Source of the DNA: Clostridia bacterium
GTDB taxonomy: Bacteria; Bacillota; Clostridia; Christensenellales; Aristaeellaceae
Assembly (NCBI GenBank): GCA_030530315.1
Contig: JAUMVG010000004.1
Span: 21,730 to 85,729, forward strand
Direction: 5' to 3'
DNA: 64,000 nucleotides
Shown: positions 1 through 9,920 of the stretch, in pieces
How positions within the stretch are numbered: the first letter of the stretch is position 1
Layout: each line of letters begins with the position of its first letter
The notes under the pieces: model-generated
Seen by the model: only the letters and a program-made list of their open reading frames with translations
What the model was told of the DNA's origin: nothing
Database searches by the model: none
Made by a program: the position numbers and the translations under genes

Positions 1-551
1 GCCGCGGCAGCCTCGGCGGAGGGCCACAGCTCCCCGCCGGCACAGATCAGCCCGGGGACGAGCACCCCCAGGCCCGCCAACGTTGCGCAGGATACCGACG
101 AGGCGCGATTCGGCGACCGCGCCTGCCGTCTCGGGGCGGGGTCCCGGGGCTCCGGCCGTCCCATCCCCAGCCGCGCCGCCGCCCGTGCCAGCGCCCCGCT
201 GCCCGCGAGGCGCTCCCGAAGCTCCGGCAGAAGGAGGTCCCGGCAGAGTCCTCCGACCAACACCACGGCCGCCCCGATGGGCAGGCGCAGGTTGAAGTCC
301 GACAGCGCCGGCCCCAGCGCCCCGGCCACACAGCCCGCCAGCAGCGCCGAGGGGCTCCGTCCCATCAGCAGCGCCGCCGCCAGAAACGCCATGGCAAAGG
401 GGGCCAGCATCGGCACGACCTGCGCCCTGCACAGCAAAAACGCCGTTCCCGCCAGCGCGGTCCAGCCCATCGCCTTCCTCATCAGCTCCGCCGCGTTGTC
501 CCAATCCATCCGCTGCAGCACCGCGCCCGCGGCCCCGTCCCTGTGGAGCAT
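1..551 (-). CDS. SpoIIE-like sporulation membrane protein, N-terminal part (cut by window edge)
   Basis: The reading frame is open from an ATG at 551 to the left edge, giving 183 residues; the C-terminal part lies outside the window. An AGGAGGAGG ribosome-binding site ends 9 bases upstream of this ATG. A second ATG at 558 is out of frame and too close to the site. The protein begins with a short charged segment and then has Ala/Leu/Gly-rich hydrophobic stretches at about 27-110, including APFAMAFLAAALL, followed by an Arg-rich loop and another hydrophobic stretch. This pattern resembles the polytopic N-terminal domain of SpoIIE, the phosphatase that activates sigma F in the forespore. The phosphatase domain that would prove it is not visible, so the call is tentative; an unrelated polytopic protein is possible. 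asnA lies upstream on the same strand. Confidence 0.45.
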   Translation of the reverse strand, partial: MLHRDGAAGAVLQRMDWDNAAELMRKAMGWTALAGTAFLLCRAQVVPMLAPFAMAFLAAALLMGRSPSALLAGCVAGALGPALSDFNLRLPIGAAVVLVGGLCRDLLLPELRERLAGSGALARAAARLGMGRPEPRDPAPRRQARSPNRASSVSCATLAGLGVLVPGLICAGGELWPSAEAAA

Positions 552-639
552 AACCCATTCCTCCTCCTGCGCTCCGCCGGTCCCCGGCGTGGAGCGTGCA
601 ATTATTTATGAGGGAGGGATGGGCGGTAGCACCGCGGAA

Positions 640-722
640 CAATGAAAAAAGCGGTAGCTTTCCCGCCCCCTTTGATACGGGAAAGGACCCCCTCGCCTTT
701 TCCGCGAGGAGGTCCTTTCCCC
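640..722 (-). terminator. hairpins between asnA and the SpoIIE-like gene, probable asnA terminator
   Basis: A strong stem pairs 680-696 with 704-720, with one mismatch. Read on the minus strand it is followed by a second short GC stem (651-666) and six U residues (rc of 645-650). An alternative stem (658-665 with 678-685) overlaps the strong one, so the two are mutually exclusive. The position directly after asnA fits a terminator. Confidence 0.55.
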
Positions 723-742
723 CAATACGATCGATTTTGGAA

Positions 743-1750
743 TTACAGCAGCAATATGCCGTTATCGGCGCAGGTCTGCGCGGTCTCGTCGTCCCAGATG
801 CTGCTCTGTACCTCGCCGATGTGGGCGGTGCCCATCATCAGCATGCACAGGCGGCTCTGGCCGATGCCGCCGCCGATGGTCAGGGGCAGCTCGTCGTTCA
901 GCAGCATCCTGTGGAAGGGCAGCTCGCGCCGGTCGTCGCAGCCCGCGAGGGTCAGCTGGCGGCTCAGGGACTCGGCGTCCACGCGGATGCCCATGCTGGA
1001 GATCTCGAAGGCGCGCCCCAGCACGTCGTTCCAGTACAGTATATCGCCGTTCAGCTCCCAGTCGTCGTAGTCGGGGGCGCGGCCGTCGTGGGGAATGCCG
1101 GACTTCAGCTTGCCGCCGATCTGCATGATCAGCGCCGTGCCGTGCTCTCTGAGGAAGGCGTCCTCCCGCTCCTTGGGCGTCATGCCGGGGTACATGTCCT
1201 CCAGCTCCTGGGTGGTGACGCAGGCCATCCGGCGGCTGAGTTTCACCTTCAGGCGGGGGAATTCCCGGCGCAGGCGGTCGGAGACGTCCGCCACGCAGTG
1301 CACGATCTCCTGGGCGGTGCGCTTGAGGTAGTCCAGGGTGCGGTCCTCCCGGCGGATGATCTTCTCCCAGTCCCACTGGTCCACATAAATGGAGTGGATG
1401 TTGTCCAGCTCCTCGTCCCGGCGGATGGCGTTCATGTCGGTGTACAGGCCGCGGCCCTCGTGGAAATCGTAGCGCTTCAGCGCCAGGCGCTTCCACTTGG
1501 CCAGCGAGTGCACCACCTCGCCGTCGCCGCCCACGGCGGGGATATCAAAGCTGACGGGGCGCTCCACGCCGTTCAGGTTGTCGTTCAGGCCGGATTCCCG
1601 GCGCACGAACAGCGGGGCGGACACGCGGCGAAGGTTCAGCGCGTGGGTCAGCTCCACCTGGAAATTGTGCTTGATGAACTCAATGGCCAGCTGGGTATCA
1701 AAGGTATTCAGAGGCGGCTTGTAGCCCTTCGGGATGGTGATGTGATTCAT
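743..1750 (-). CDS. asnA: Aspartate--ammonia ligase (asparagine synthetase A)
   Basis: The protein makes asparagine from aspartate, ammonia and ATP in the cytoplasm. It has 335 residues, close to the usual length of about 330 for AsnA, and is unrelated to the glutamine-dependent AsnB type. It has the class II aminoacyl-tRNA-synthetase-like fold signature of the family, with the conserved stretch IHSIYVDQWDWEK at about 118-130 and the C-terminal TIGGGIGQSRLCML motif that forms the ATP site. The ATG at 1750 follows an AAGGGGG ribosome-binding site. It is divergent from gdhA, and both genes consume ammonia, so the pair may be ammonia-responsive (inference). A sigma-A type promoter is visible upstream. 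No T-box leader lies in front of the gene. Confidence 0.97.
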   Translation of the reverse strand: MNHITIPKGYKPPLNTFDTQLAIEFIKHNFQVELTHALNLRRVSAPLFVRRESGLNDNLNGVERPVSFDIPAVGGDGEVVHSLAKWKRLALKRYDFHEGRGLYTDMNAIRRDEELDNIHSIYVDQWDWEKIIRREDRTLDYLKRTAQEIVHCVADVSDRLRREFPRLKVKLSRRMACVTTQELEDMYPGMTPKEREDAFLREHGTALIMQIGGKLKSGIPHDGRAPDYDDWELNGDILYWNDVLGRAFEISSMGIRVDAESLSRQLTLAGCDDRRELPFHRMLLNDELPLTIGGGIGQSRLCMLMMGTAHIGEVQSSIWDDETAQTCADNGILLL

Positions 1751-1788
1751 GTCCTTACCCCCTTGCCTGCGTTTTCAATATGCAATAC

Positions 1789-1817
1789 AGTATACACTGC
1801 ATGGTTCGCAAACGCAA
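1789..1817 (-). promoter_or_regulatory. sigma-A type promoter of asnA
   Basis: On the minus strand TTGCGT (rc of 1812-1817) and TATACT (rc of 1789-1794) are separated by exactly 17 bases, about 40 bases upstream of the asnA ATG. Confidence 0.7.
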
Positions 1818-2010
1818 GTTGAATTTTTTTAAATCGATAAATTCATTTGTGTTTTAGGCCATTTTTCATTTCACCTTTTAAAAAAGCATATTATTTCATT
1901 TTTGCGGCATTTTCCTGCATATTCTCCGTGTTTTTGAGAAATTATGCCATGTCGGAATTCATCTTCTATGATTTGTCATATTTGAATTTGCAATTTAACA
2001 GAGAATAATA

Positions 2011-3463
<1,453 letters not shown>

Positions 3464-3492
3464 TCGCCAAATATAAATATCCAAAAATTTTG

Positions 3493-3523
3493 CCCGGGAC
3501 GCGGTTGCGTCCCGGGTTTTTTT
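3493..3523 (+). terminator. gdhA intrinsic terminator
   Basis: A perfect 10-bp GC-rich stem (3493-3502 with 3507-3516) with a GGTT loop is followed by seven T residues at 3517-3523. Confidence 0.93.
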
Positions 3524-3622
3524 CACATGATTGGGAATTCGGAACTTCTTCCGGATCGACAGGTTCTGAAGGAACACGCTGACAATCATTGTTTGGTTCC
3601 GTGTGACAGCGCTTCCTGACGC

Positions 3623-3910
3623 TCACCGCGCATGAAAACCGCGCTCGTCCGGAATCGTCGGAATGCGCTCTTCCTCCATGTGCATGATCCGGACATACAG
3701 CCCATTCCCTATGGCCTGGACCACCCGGTCGATCTGCGCCTCCGTGCCCTGGATCTCCATGGTCACGGAGCCGTCGTACTCGTTGCGCACCCAGCCCGTC
3801 GCGCTGACGGCGTTCGCGGCGCTCTTGGCGCGCCAGCGAAAGCCCACGCCCTGCACGCCGCCGAAAAAGCACATCCGCTTGCGAATCACTTCATCCATGT
3901 TCCCCGACAT
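3623..3910 (-). CDS. acyP: Acylphosphatase
   Basis: This is a small cytoplasmic enzyme (95 residues) that hydrolyses acyl-phosphates. The family signature is clear: GGVQGVGFRWRA at about 17-28 carries the phosphate-binding Arg25, and GWVRNEYDGSV carries the catalytic Asn43. The ATG at 3910 has a GAGAGGAC ribosome-binding site at the right distance; the frame is open 13 codons further upstream without one. The canonical loop has leucine or arginine after the catalytic Asn where this one has glutamate, a conservative family variant. It lies 35 bases downstream of the MBL-fold hydrolase gene on the same strand, so the two may be cotranscribed. Confidence 0.92.
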   Translation of the reverse strand: MSGNMDEVIRKRMCFFGGVQGVGFRWRAKSAANAVSATGWVRNEYDGSVTMEIQGTEAQIDRVVQAIGNGLYVRIMHMEEERIPTIPDERGFHAR

Positions 3911-3945
3911 TTCCAAGTCCTCTCTACTCGTCTGCTGACAGGCGG

Positions 3946-4785
3946 TCACACCTCGACGCTGGTGCGGGGCATCTGGACAAGGCAGTTCACGCCCCTCGCC
4001 TCGCAGGCCTGGGCCAGCTTGAAGAAGACCACCTCCGTCTTCTCCACCAGCCGGGGCATGCCCACGATGGGCCGATCCAGGCGGGAGAAGAAGTTATCCC
4101 AATGAAGCGGGATGACCAGCTTCGGCCGGACCTTATCCATGGTCTCGGCAAAGAACTTTGCCTCGGTCGGTCCGTCGGCCTTGGCGAGGCCCGCCACGCC
4201 CAGGAACAGCACGTCCGCCGTGATGCCGTCCAGCTGCCCCTCAATGTAGTTGAAACTGGGGCGGATCAGGTATTTCCGACCGCCGTTCTCCACCAGGAAA
4301 TCAAAGGAGCCGCCTTCCTTATAGTCCCGCAGCCGCGCCGGCTGGACGAGAGGCGCGTCGATGGTCTGTCCAAGGTCGTTATTCAGAATGGTGGGCTTGG
4401 AGTGCAGCGACGGAATGACGGTGACCCGATAGCCGCCGACTTCGAACACCTCGCCGCCGCAAAACGCCGTCAGCCGGTCCTCCGGCACCCCGCCGCCCCT
4501 CGCCACGTTCAGCGCGGAGGCGGACCCATAGATCACCGCGCCACAGCGGTTGGCGACATGAGGCGCGTCCATCACGTGGTCGTGGTGGGAGTGGGAGATG
4601 AAGATCGCCCGGAGCCGGTCCACGCAGTGGAGGCGGAGCAGTTCATCCACCAGCTTCACGTCCGTCGGCGCGTTGCCGAAGATGTATGTGAACAGCGAGG
4701 GCCGCGTGAAGTGGGCATCGAACAGGACCTGGTCCACCCCATCGTCGAACAGCAGCGTCGTCGTGCCAAAGAAAGTTACCTTCAT
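3946..4785 (-). CDS. MBL-fold metal-dependent hydrolase (UlaG/YtnP-like)
   Basis: The 279-residue protein has the metallo-beta-lactamase fold signature HSHHDH at 65-70, a downstream Ser-Leu-His (IPSLHS) and a C-terminal IPLHWDN that supplies another metal-binding His. These residues bind one or two metal ions for hydrolysis of an ester or phosphoester. The family is too broad to predict a substrate. There is no signal peptide, so it is probably cytoplasmic. The start at 4785 was chosen because GAGGAG precedes it and the fold begins at once (MKVTFFG). The longer frame to 4890 adds an Arg-rich, non-conserved extension. It is followed by acyP. Confidence 0.85.
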   Translation of the reverse strand: MKVTFFGTTTLLFDDGVDQVLFDAHFTRPSLFTYIFGNAPTDVKLVDELLRLHCVDRLRAIFISHSHHDHVMDAPHVANRCGAVIYGSASALNVARGGGVPEDRLTAFCGGEVFEVGGYRVTVIPSLHSKPTILNNDLGQTIDAPLVQPARLRDYKEGGSFDFLVENGGRKYLIRPSFNYIEGQLDGITADVLFLGVAGLAKADGPTEAKFFAETMDKVRPKLVIPLHWDNFFSRLDRPIVGMPRLVEKTEVVFFKLAQACEARGVNCLVQMPRTSVEV

Positions 4786-4910
4786 ATGTTTCGCGCTCCT
4801 CATTGCGTTGCCCGGACATCCCGGCTTTCGCCGGGTCCGAGCCTCGTGATCTGCTGTTATTATAAAACAAAGGCCCGACAAATTCAACACGATGGCCCGC
4901 GATCACCGGT

Positions 4911-4949
4911 AAAAGGCCCGGAGACCGCGTGCTTTGCGGTCCCCGGGCC
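4911..4949 (-). terminator. inverted repeat with minus-strand U run in the 4786-5186 gap
   Basis: A 14-bp stem (4915-4928 with 4936-4949, one mismatch) is followed on the minus strand by four U residues (rc of 4911-4914). It could end transcripts of the SH3 gene at 5187-5690. I see no gene in the rest of the 4786-5186 gap. Confidence 0.55.
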
Positions 4950-5186
4950 GTTTGGAATTGTCTTGAACAACGCATTGCGAAGGAATCATCGGGCGATGAT
5001 TCAGAAAACACCGCAGGGGCACCATAATTGACGCCCGCGGCGGAAGGTCCGCTCCCAGCGGCATTTCTGCCGTCCCTGCGGAGGGATTGCGCAATGCTGT
5101 TTTCTTGAGGCAATCCCTTCATTTATCTATGTCAACCCCGCGCGCGGCGTTTTCTCCGCGCCGGGAGGTTCTCCCGCGCCCGCCGA

Positions 5187-5690
5187 TCAGGCGAACTTCG
5201 CGTACTTCGAGGACACCCAGCCGGTCTTCCCCTTGTAGCTCACCTTGTACCACTTCACGCCCCGCGCGTCCTTCGCGGTCTTCCCCAGGTACTCCGCCTT
5301 CGCGCCCTTCTTCATCGTCGTCGCGATCGCGTAGTCCAGCCCCGCGCCCTTGCGCACGCGCACGTTGCCCGTCGCCTTGATCGTCTCGCCGCTCTTGGTA
5401 TCGCCGGACACATTGCCTTCGACCTGCTTGGTGTACTTCGAGGATACCCAGCCCGTCTTGCCGTTGGTGATGTGGTACCAGATCACGCCCCGCTCATCCT
5501 TCGCGGTCTTGTCGAACTTCAGCGTGGTCCCCTTCGACACGGTGCCCTTGGAGGCGTAATCCAGGCCGGCACCCTTGCGCACGTTCACGTTGCCCGTCGT
5601 CTTGATCTTCCCGTCGGCCAGCGCGGCCACGCTCGCCAGAACCATCACGGCAATCAGCAGAACAGCGATCAGTTTCTTCATCATCTTCAT
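5187..5690 (-). CDS. Exported protein with two bacterial SH3 domains
   Basis: The 167-residue protein starts with a Lys-rich, hydrophobic signal peptide that probably ends after ALA at residue 25. It then has two bacterial SH3 domains (about 29-87 and 106-165), which share the pattern NVRVRKGAGLDY, an acidic/basic strand, and a closing GKTGWVSSKY. Such domains usually bind peptidoglycan peptides or other wall components. No enzymatic domain is present, so it may be a wall adaptor or an inhibitor. The start has AAGGAGG 8 bases upstream. The gene stands alone between hairpin-containing gaps. A related SH3 protein is encoded at 38726-39532. Confidence 0.85.
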   Translation of the reverse strand: MKMMKKLIAVLLIAVMVLASVAALADGKIKTTGNVNVRKGAGLDYASKGTVSKGTTLKFDKTAKDERGVIWYHITNGKTGWVSSKYTKQVEGNVSGDTKSGETIKATGNVRVRKGAGLDYAIATTMKKGAKAEYLGKTAKDARGVKWYKVSYKGKTGWVSSKYAKFA

Positions 5691-5847
5691 GGATTCGTCC
5701 TCCTTCGACTTCGTCTCTGTGTTTTCTGTGTTTCTCTCTTTGATGGCTCAAGTATACCACCCTCATTATCACACATCCGTCACAGATTCCGGCCTTATAG
5801 AGGATTTCCGTATTTTTTTGTTTGCAGGTTTCTTTCAGGGGGAAATG

Positions 5848-6048
5848 AACTGCCAAAAGCCTTCCCCCTTGGGGAAGGTGGCCGAGCGAAGCGAGGTCGG
5901 ATGAGGTTGTCAACCGCATAAGATTGCCCCTTCACCCGCATCATCTGTTCTATTTGTTTCGTCCATGTCGGGACGGCTTTTCTTGGCGGCATGTTTTCCG
6001 AACAAAATCTTCGGCGCTCGCCCACGCTGCGGTCGAGCTGCCTCGATT
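5848..6048. repeat. dispersed intergenic repeat, copy 1 (in gap 5691-6327)
   Basis: The gap between the SH3 gene and the next gene holds no credible ORF. It contains a module at 5848-5915 built around a CCTTCCCC/GGGGAAGG palindrome and followed by an AGCGAAGCGAGGTCGGATGAGG-type tail. A second module at 6006-6048 is identical to 46707-46749. Both modules recur in the 46.5-47.4 kb gap, so this is a dispersed non-coding repeat. Confidence 0.8.
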
Positions 6049-6327
6049 TAATCGTTCGGGCCAACATGCCGCCGCTTATGTGGGGATCTGCGAGATAGGA
6101 ATATTTGGAACGGTAAGGGTTATATGATTGATGTGTTGTGATACAGGAACCAAATAAATCAAGGGGAAAATAGCGAGAAAACTTGCATTGATTGTCCTAT
6201 GGCAGTACCCTCTATCGCTGGTCCCCCAAAACAGCGGCAGGTTCTCCGAAATCCCATTCGAAGAACCTGCCGCCGATCTTCCGTTTTATTTCTCATTCCC
6301 GGCCCGACTCACAGCCTGCAGGTCCGA

Positions 6328-6894
6328 TCAATACTGACGGAGGCTGGAGACCTTGGGCTCCTCCCGGTGCTCGTTGAGCATGCGCTGGATCAGATCCACC
6401 GCGCCGCGGTTGTCGTTCACGCACACGATGTAGCTGCAATCGGTGCCCTTCAGCTCCAGCTGGCTGGCGGGGCGTTTGCGCGCCTCCAACAGCTGGTTCC
6501 AGGCCAAGCTGAACCGCTCGGGCTGCATGCCGGACCGCCCTGTGGTAAAGCCGGAGACGCCCTCGTCGGTCACCAGCAGCGTGTGCTTGCGCAGCCCGGC
6601 GCCCTGGATGGTCGTCACGACGCAGCCGACGATAGCGAACACGCACAGGGCCCAGGTCATGCCGTCGGCCTGCCAGTAGTTGCCAAAGAGCGTCTTGGTC
6701 ACATGGAAGGCGTTGTTGGACGCTTCCGCGTTCAGCATCAGAAAGTATATGCCCATGAACGCCATCAGTATGGCGCTGACGCAGTACATGACCATCTGGC
6801 TCTTGGAGCAGTCGTAGCGCTTGAAGATCTGGGAGCCCTTCTCGTTCACTGCGGGGTTGACCCGGTTTTCATTGACATTGGCATTGTACATCAT
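6328..6894 (-). CDS. Hypothetical membrane protein with two transmembrane segments
   Basis: I do not recognise this 188-residue protein. It has an Asn-rich N-terminus, two hydrophobic segments (about 34-54 and 80-96), and a C-terminal soluble part of about 90 residues with alternating strands (KHTLLVTDEGVSGFTT, FSLAWNQLL). That part is reminiscent of the small PH-like domains found after membrane hairpins in Firmicutes proteins, but I cannot confirm this. The ATG at 6894 has AAGGAGG 8 bases upstream. It is followed by the repeat-filled gap 5691-6327 and preceded by the liv operon, separated by two hairpins. Confidence 0.7.
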   Translation of the reverse strand: MMYNANVNENRVNPAVNEKGSQIFKRYDCSKSQMVMYCVSAILMAFMGIYFLMLNAEASNNAFHVTKTLFGNYWQADGMTWALCVFAIVGCVVTTIQGAGLRKHTLLVTDEGVSGFTTGRSGMQPERFSLAWNQLLEARKRPASQLELKGTDCSYIVCVNDNRGAVDLIQRMLNEHREEPKVSSLRQY

Positions 6895-7019
6895 CGGATG
6901 TTCCTCCTTCGCTCGGGATCGCTTGCGTTCCCTTTGATGACTCTATTGTACATGCCGCGTTTGCCGTTTCGTATTTCACTTTTTCCATGGCATAAAGACA
7001 AGTCTTCCGTATTCATAAA

Positions 7020-7126
7020 CATCCGCCTGCCCCGCGTTCTGCGAGACAGGCGGATGGTATCGGTGAGGGGACAGCTTCTGGACATGCGCGGCTCCCTGCC
7101 CCTCGGATCTGTGGGGGCAGGGAGCC
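7020..7126 (-). terminator. two hairpins downstream of livF
   Basis: A 13-bp stem (7090-7102 with 7114-7126) lies 33 bases after the livF stop codon, and a 10-bp stem (7020-7029 with 7047-7056) follows. On the minus strand the second ends in UUU. Together they probably terminate the liv operon. Confidence 0.65.
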
Positions 7127-7158
7127 GAATGATATGTGCGACAGCGATCGATTCGCGC

Positions 7159-7881
7159 TCAGCGCGCGGTGGAGCCCAGGTAGGCGTCCCGCACGCGCTG
7201 GTCCGCCAGCAGCGCCTCGCCGGTACCGGACATGGTGATCCGGCCGGTCTCCAGCACGTAGGCCCGGTCGGCGCAGCGCAGGGCGGCGTTGGCATTCTGC
7301 TCGATCAAGAGGATCGTGATGCCCTCGCTCTTCAGCTCCCGGATGATGGAGAAGATGTCCTTCACCACCAGCGGTGCCAGGCCCAGGGACGGCTCGTCCA
7401 TCATCAGCAGCTTGGGGCGCGCCATCATGGCGCGGCCCACCGCCAGCATCTGCTGCTCGCCGCCGGACAGGGTGCCGGCCAGCTGCCACTCGCGCTCCTT
7501 CAGGCGGGGAAAGCGCTGGTAGATATCCTCGATGCCGGCCTCGATCTCCTCCTTGTCGGTGCGCAGGTAGGCACCGATCTTCAGGTTCTCCTTGACCGTC
7601 AGGTTGTCGAACACCCGGCGTCCCTCGGGCACCAGGGCGATGCCCTCGGCCACCACCTGCTGGGCATTGAAGGGAATGATGTCCCGGCCCAGGAAGTTGA
7701 TGGCGCCGCTGGCGGTCTTCACCAGGCCCGAGATGGCCCGCAGCGTGGTGGACTTGCCCGCGCCGTTGGCGCCGATCAGAGTGACGATCTGGCCCTGTTC
7801 CACGTCGAAGCTGATGCCCTTGAGCGCCTCGATGCCGCCGTAGTTGACCCGCAGGTCCTTCACCTTCAGCATGCTGCTCAT
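7159..7881 (-). CDS. livF: Branched-chain amino-acid ABC transporter ATPase LivF
   Basis: This is the second ATPase of the Liv importer. The 240 residues are the normal LivF length. Walker A is GANGAGKST (37-45), the signature is LSGGE (138-142) and Walker B ends in MDEP (161-164). The short form without the extra C-terminal segment separates LivF from LivG. Its ATG overlaps the livG stop codon by 4 bases, which implies translational coupling. It is the last gene of livK-livH-livM-livG-livF. Confidence 0.95.
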   Translation of the reverse strand: MSSMLKVKDLRVNYGGIEALKGISFDVEQGQIVTLIGANGAGKSTTLRAISGLVKTASGAINFLGRDIIPFNAQQVVAEGIALVPEGRRVFDNLTVKENLKIGAYLRTDKEEIEAGIEDIYQRFPRLKEREWQLAGTLSGGEQQMLAVGRAMMARPKLLMMDEPSLGLAPLVVKDIFSIIRELKSEGITILLIEQNANAALRCADRAYVLETGRITMSGTGEALLADQRVRDAYLGSTAR

Positions 7882-8783
7882 TGGTCGACCTCCTTTTCCG
7901 CGCCCCGCGCCTCCGCCTTCAGCGGGTCGCGGGCTTCAGGCGGCGCAGCCGATGCGCTCGCCTTCGGGTCTTCCACGGGAAGACCGCTTTCCTCTTCCAT
8001 GCCCAGATAGGCGGCAATGACGGCGGGGTTGTCCTGCACCTCGGCGGGCGTGCCCTCGGCGATCTGCTTGCCGAAGTCGATGACGTAAATGCGGTCAGAG
8101 ATGCCCATGACCAGGTTCATGTGGTGCTCGATCAAAAACACCGTCAGGTCAAACTTCTCCTTGATCTGCTTAATGAACGCGCCCAGCTCTTCGGTCTCCT
8201 GGGGGTTCATGCCCGCCGCCGGCTCGTCCAGCAGCAGCAGGCTCGGGTTCGTGGACAGCGCGCGGGCGATCTCCAGCAGCCTCTGCTTGCCGTAGGGCAG
8301 GCTGGTGGCCATCTCGTCCTTGAGCTCGTACAGGCCCACCTCTCGCAGCAGCGCCTCGGTCTCCGCCCGCATCTTCCTCTCCTCGGCCAGGTTCAGGCGG
8401 AAAGTGGCGGTCAGGAAGTTGCTGGTGCGGCGCAGGTGCCGCGCGGTCAGCACGTTCTCAAACACCGTCATCGACGAAAACAGGCGGATGTTCTGGAAGG
8501 TCCGGGCAATGCCCATCTTCGTGATCTCGTCCGGCCGCTTGCCGGTGATGTCCCTGCCCAGCAGCGTCACCTTGCCCTCGGTGGGGGTGTACACGCCGGT
8601 GACCATGTTGAAGGCGGTGGTCTTGCCCGCGCCGTTGGGGCCGATCAGGGCGACGATCTCGCCCTTGTTGATGTCCATGCTCAGGTCGTTCACGGCCACG
8701 ACGCCGCCGAAGCGCATGGTCAGATGATCGATGTGCAGTACGTTTTCAATCCGCCCTTCGGCAGGATGCTTCATCTCGCTCAC
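7878..8783 (-). CDS. livG: Branched-chain amino-acid ABC transporter ATPase LivG
   Basis: This is the first ATPase of the importer, 301 residues. Walker A is GPNGAGKT (48-55), and it has the LivG-type YGKQRLLEIARAL signature region and LLLLDEPAAGMNP. It starts with GTG at 8783, overlapping the livM stop codon by 4 bases, with AGGAGG upstream. Compared with the usual length of about 255 residues it carries an acidic and Ala/Pro-rich tail of about 39 residues (263-301) with no family counterpart that I recognise. The tail may be an unstructured extension. Confidence 0.95.
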   Translation of the reverse strand: MSEMKHPAEGRIENVLHIDHLTMRFGGVVAVNDLSMDINKGEIVALIGPNGAGKTTAFNMVTGVYTPTEGKVTLLGRDITGKRPDEITKMGIARTFQNIRLFSSMTVFENVLTARHLRRTSNFLTATFRLNLAEERKMRAETEALLREVGLYELKDEMATSLPYGKQRLLEIARALSTNPSLLLLDEPAAGMNPQETEELGAFIKQIKEKFDLTVFLIEHHMNLVMGISDRIYVIDFGKQIAEGTPAEVQDNPAVIAAYLGMEEESGLPVEDPKASASAAPPEARDPLKAEARGAEKEVDQ

Positions 8784-9910
8784 TTAACCTGCGCCTCCTT
8801 TCCTCCGCCCTTCCTGCGCAAGCCGCGTATCAGGTCTGGCAGCTCCCGGGTCCCCATGATGCCCTGGCGGAAGAACAGCACCACGATCATGATGATGATG
8901 GAGAACACCACCAGGCGGAAGCCGTTCCTGAGCAGCGGAACCTCGAACGTGCCGATCATCTGCTTCTGATCCAGGAAGCGCAGCCACCATTCGCTGGCGG
9001 CCACGAACAGGAAGCTGGAGAAGCAGCTGCCCGTCACCGAGCCGATGCCGCCGATGACGACGATCAGCAGGATCTCGTAGGTCATGGCCGTGGTGAAGGA
9101 CTTGGCCTGCACCGTGGTCTGGTACATGGCCAGCATCGCGCCGCCCACCCCCGCGAAGAAGGAGGAAATGCAGAACGCCAGGCGCTTGTGGCTGGCCAGG
9201 CGGATGCCCATGGCCTCGGCGGCGATCTCGTCGTCCTTGATGGCCCGCAGCGCGCGCCCAAAGGTGGAGTTGATCAGCAGTATGATCACCCCGATGCACA
9301 CGCCGGAGATCAAGAGCGGCACCAGCGTGGACAGGTAGACCGTCACCTGGCCGTCCGCGCCGCGGATGTTGAAGTCGTTGAAGGTGGGGAACAGCCGCAG
9401 CATGTTGGAGCCGTTGGTGATCGGGCCCAGCTTGTCCCACTGGAACAGGGCGCGGATGATCTCCGCGAAGCCCAGCGTGGCGATGGCCAGGTAGTCGCTC
9501 TTAAGCCGCAGCACCGGCAGGCCGATCAGAAAGGCGAACAGCGCCGCCGCCAGGCCCGAGAGGATCATGGCGATGAACACCGGCAGCGTGAACTGCACCA
9601 GGCCGCCGTTATAGTACTGGTACACGTCCATCCTGGACAGCACCGGGATGGTGAAAATGCCGTAGACGTAGGCGCCGATCAGCATGAAGCCCGCCTGGCC
9701 CAGGGAGAAGATGCCCGTGAAGCCGTTCAGCAGGTTCATGGAGACCGCCACCAGCGCGTAGGTCGCGCCCTTCTTCAGCACCGTAAAAAGCATGGAGGTG
9801 GCCGGGATGAACTGCTCCGCGACGAATACGGCGACATAGAAGCAGGCGACGATGACCGCCGAGATGATCGTGGCGGAATCGACCTTTTTCCTTGAAATGT
9901 TGTTGCTCAT
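8780..9910 (-). CDS. livM: Branched-chain amino-acid ABC permease LivM
   Basis: This polytopic membrane protein (376 residues) is one of the two Liv permeases. The LivM-specific core is visible: a long N-terminal hydrophobic region, GQAGFMLIGAYVYGI, the coupling region GRALRAIKDDEIAAEAMGI, and a final hydrophobic helix. The start at 9910 was preferred over an in-frame GTG at 9919 because AGGTGAG is placed correctly for 9910 and overlaps the GTG. It begins 10 bases after the livH stop codon. Confidence 0.95.
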   Translation of the reverse strand: MSNNISRKKVDSATIISAVIVACFYVAVFVAEQFIPATSMLFTVLKKGATYALVAVSMNLLNGFTGIFSLGQAGFMLIGAYVYGIFTIPVLSRMDVYQYYNGGLVQFTLPVFIAMILSGLAAALFAFLIGLPVLRLKSDYLAIATLGFAEIIRALFQWDKLGPITNGSNMLRLFPTFNDFNIRGADGQVTVYLSTLVPLLISGVCIGVIILLINSTFGRALRAIKDDEIAAEAMGIRLASHKRLAFCISSFFAGVGGAMLAMYQTTVQAKSFTTAMTYEILLIVVIGGIGSVTGSCFSSFLFVAASEWWLRFLDQKQMIGTFEVPLLRNGFRLVVFSIIIMIVVLFFRQGIMGTRELPDLIRGLRRKGGGKEAQVK

Positions 9911-9920
9911 GCCGCTCACC

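Noticed and set aside
611-640. A T-box-like string (GGGCGGTAGCACCGCGGAA) near hairpins
   Set aside because: It lacks the UGGN bulge core, is mostly a small GCGGT/ACCGC hairpin, has no Stem I, and on the plus strand points into convergent asnA, so no suitable downstream gene exists.
596-1822. Long open frame on the plus strand across asnA (408 codons)
   Set aside because: It is the high-GC antisense shadow of asnA; asnA matches a known family along its whole length.
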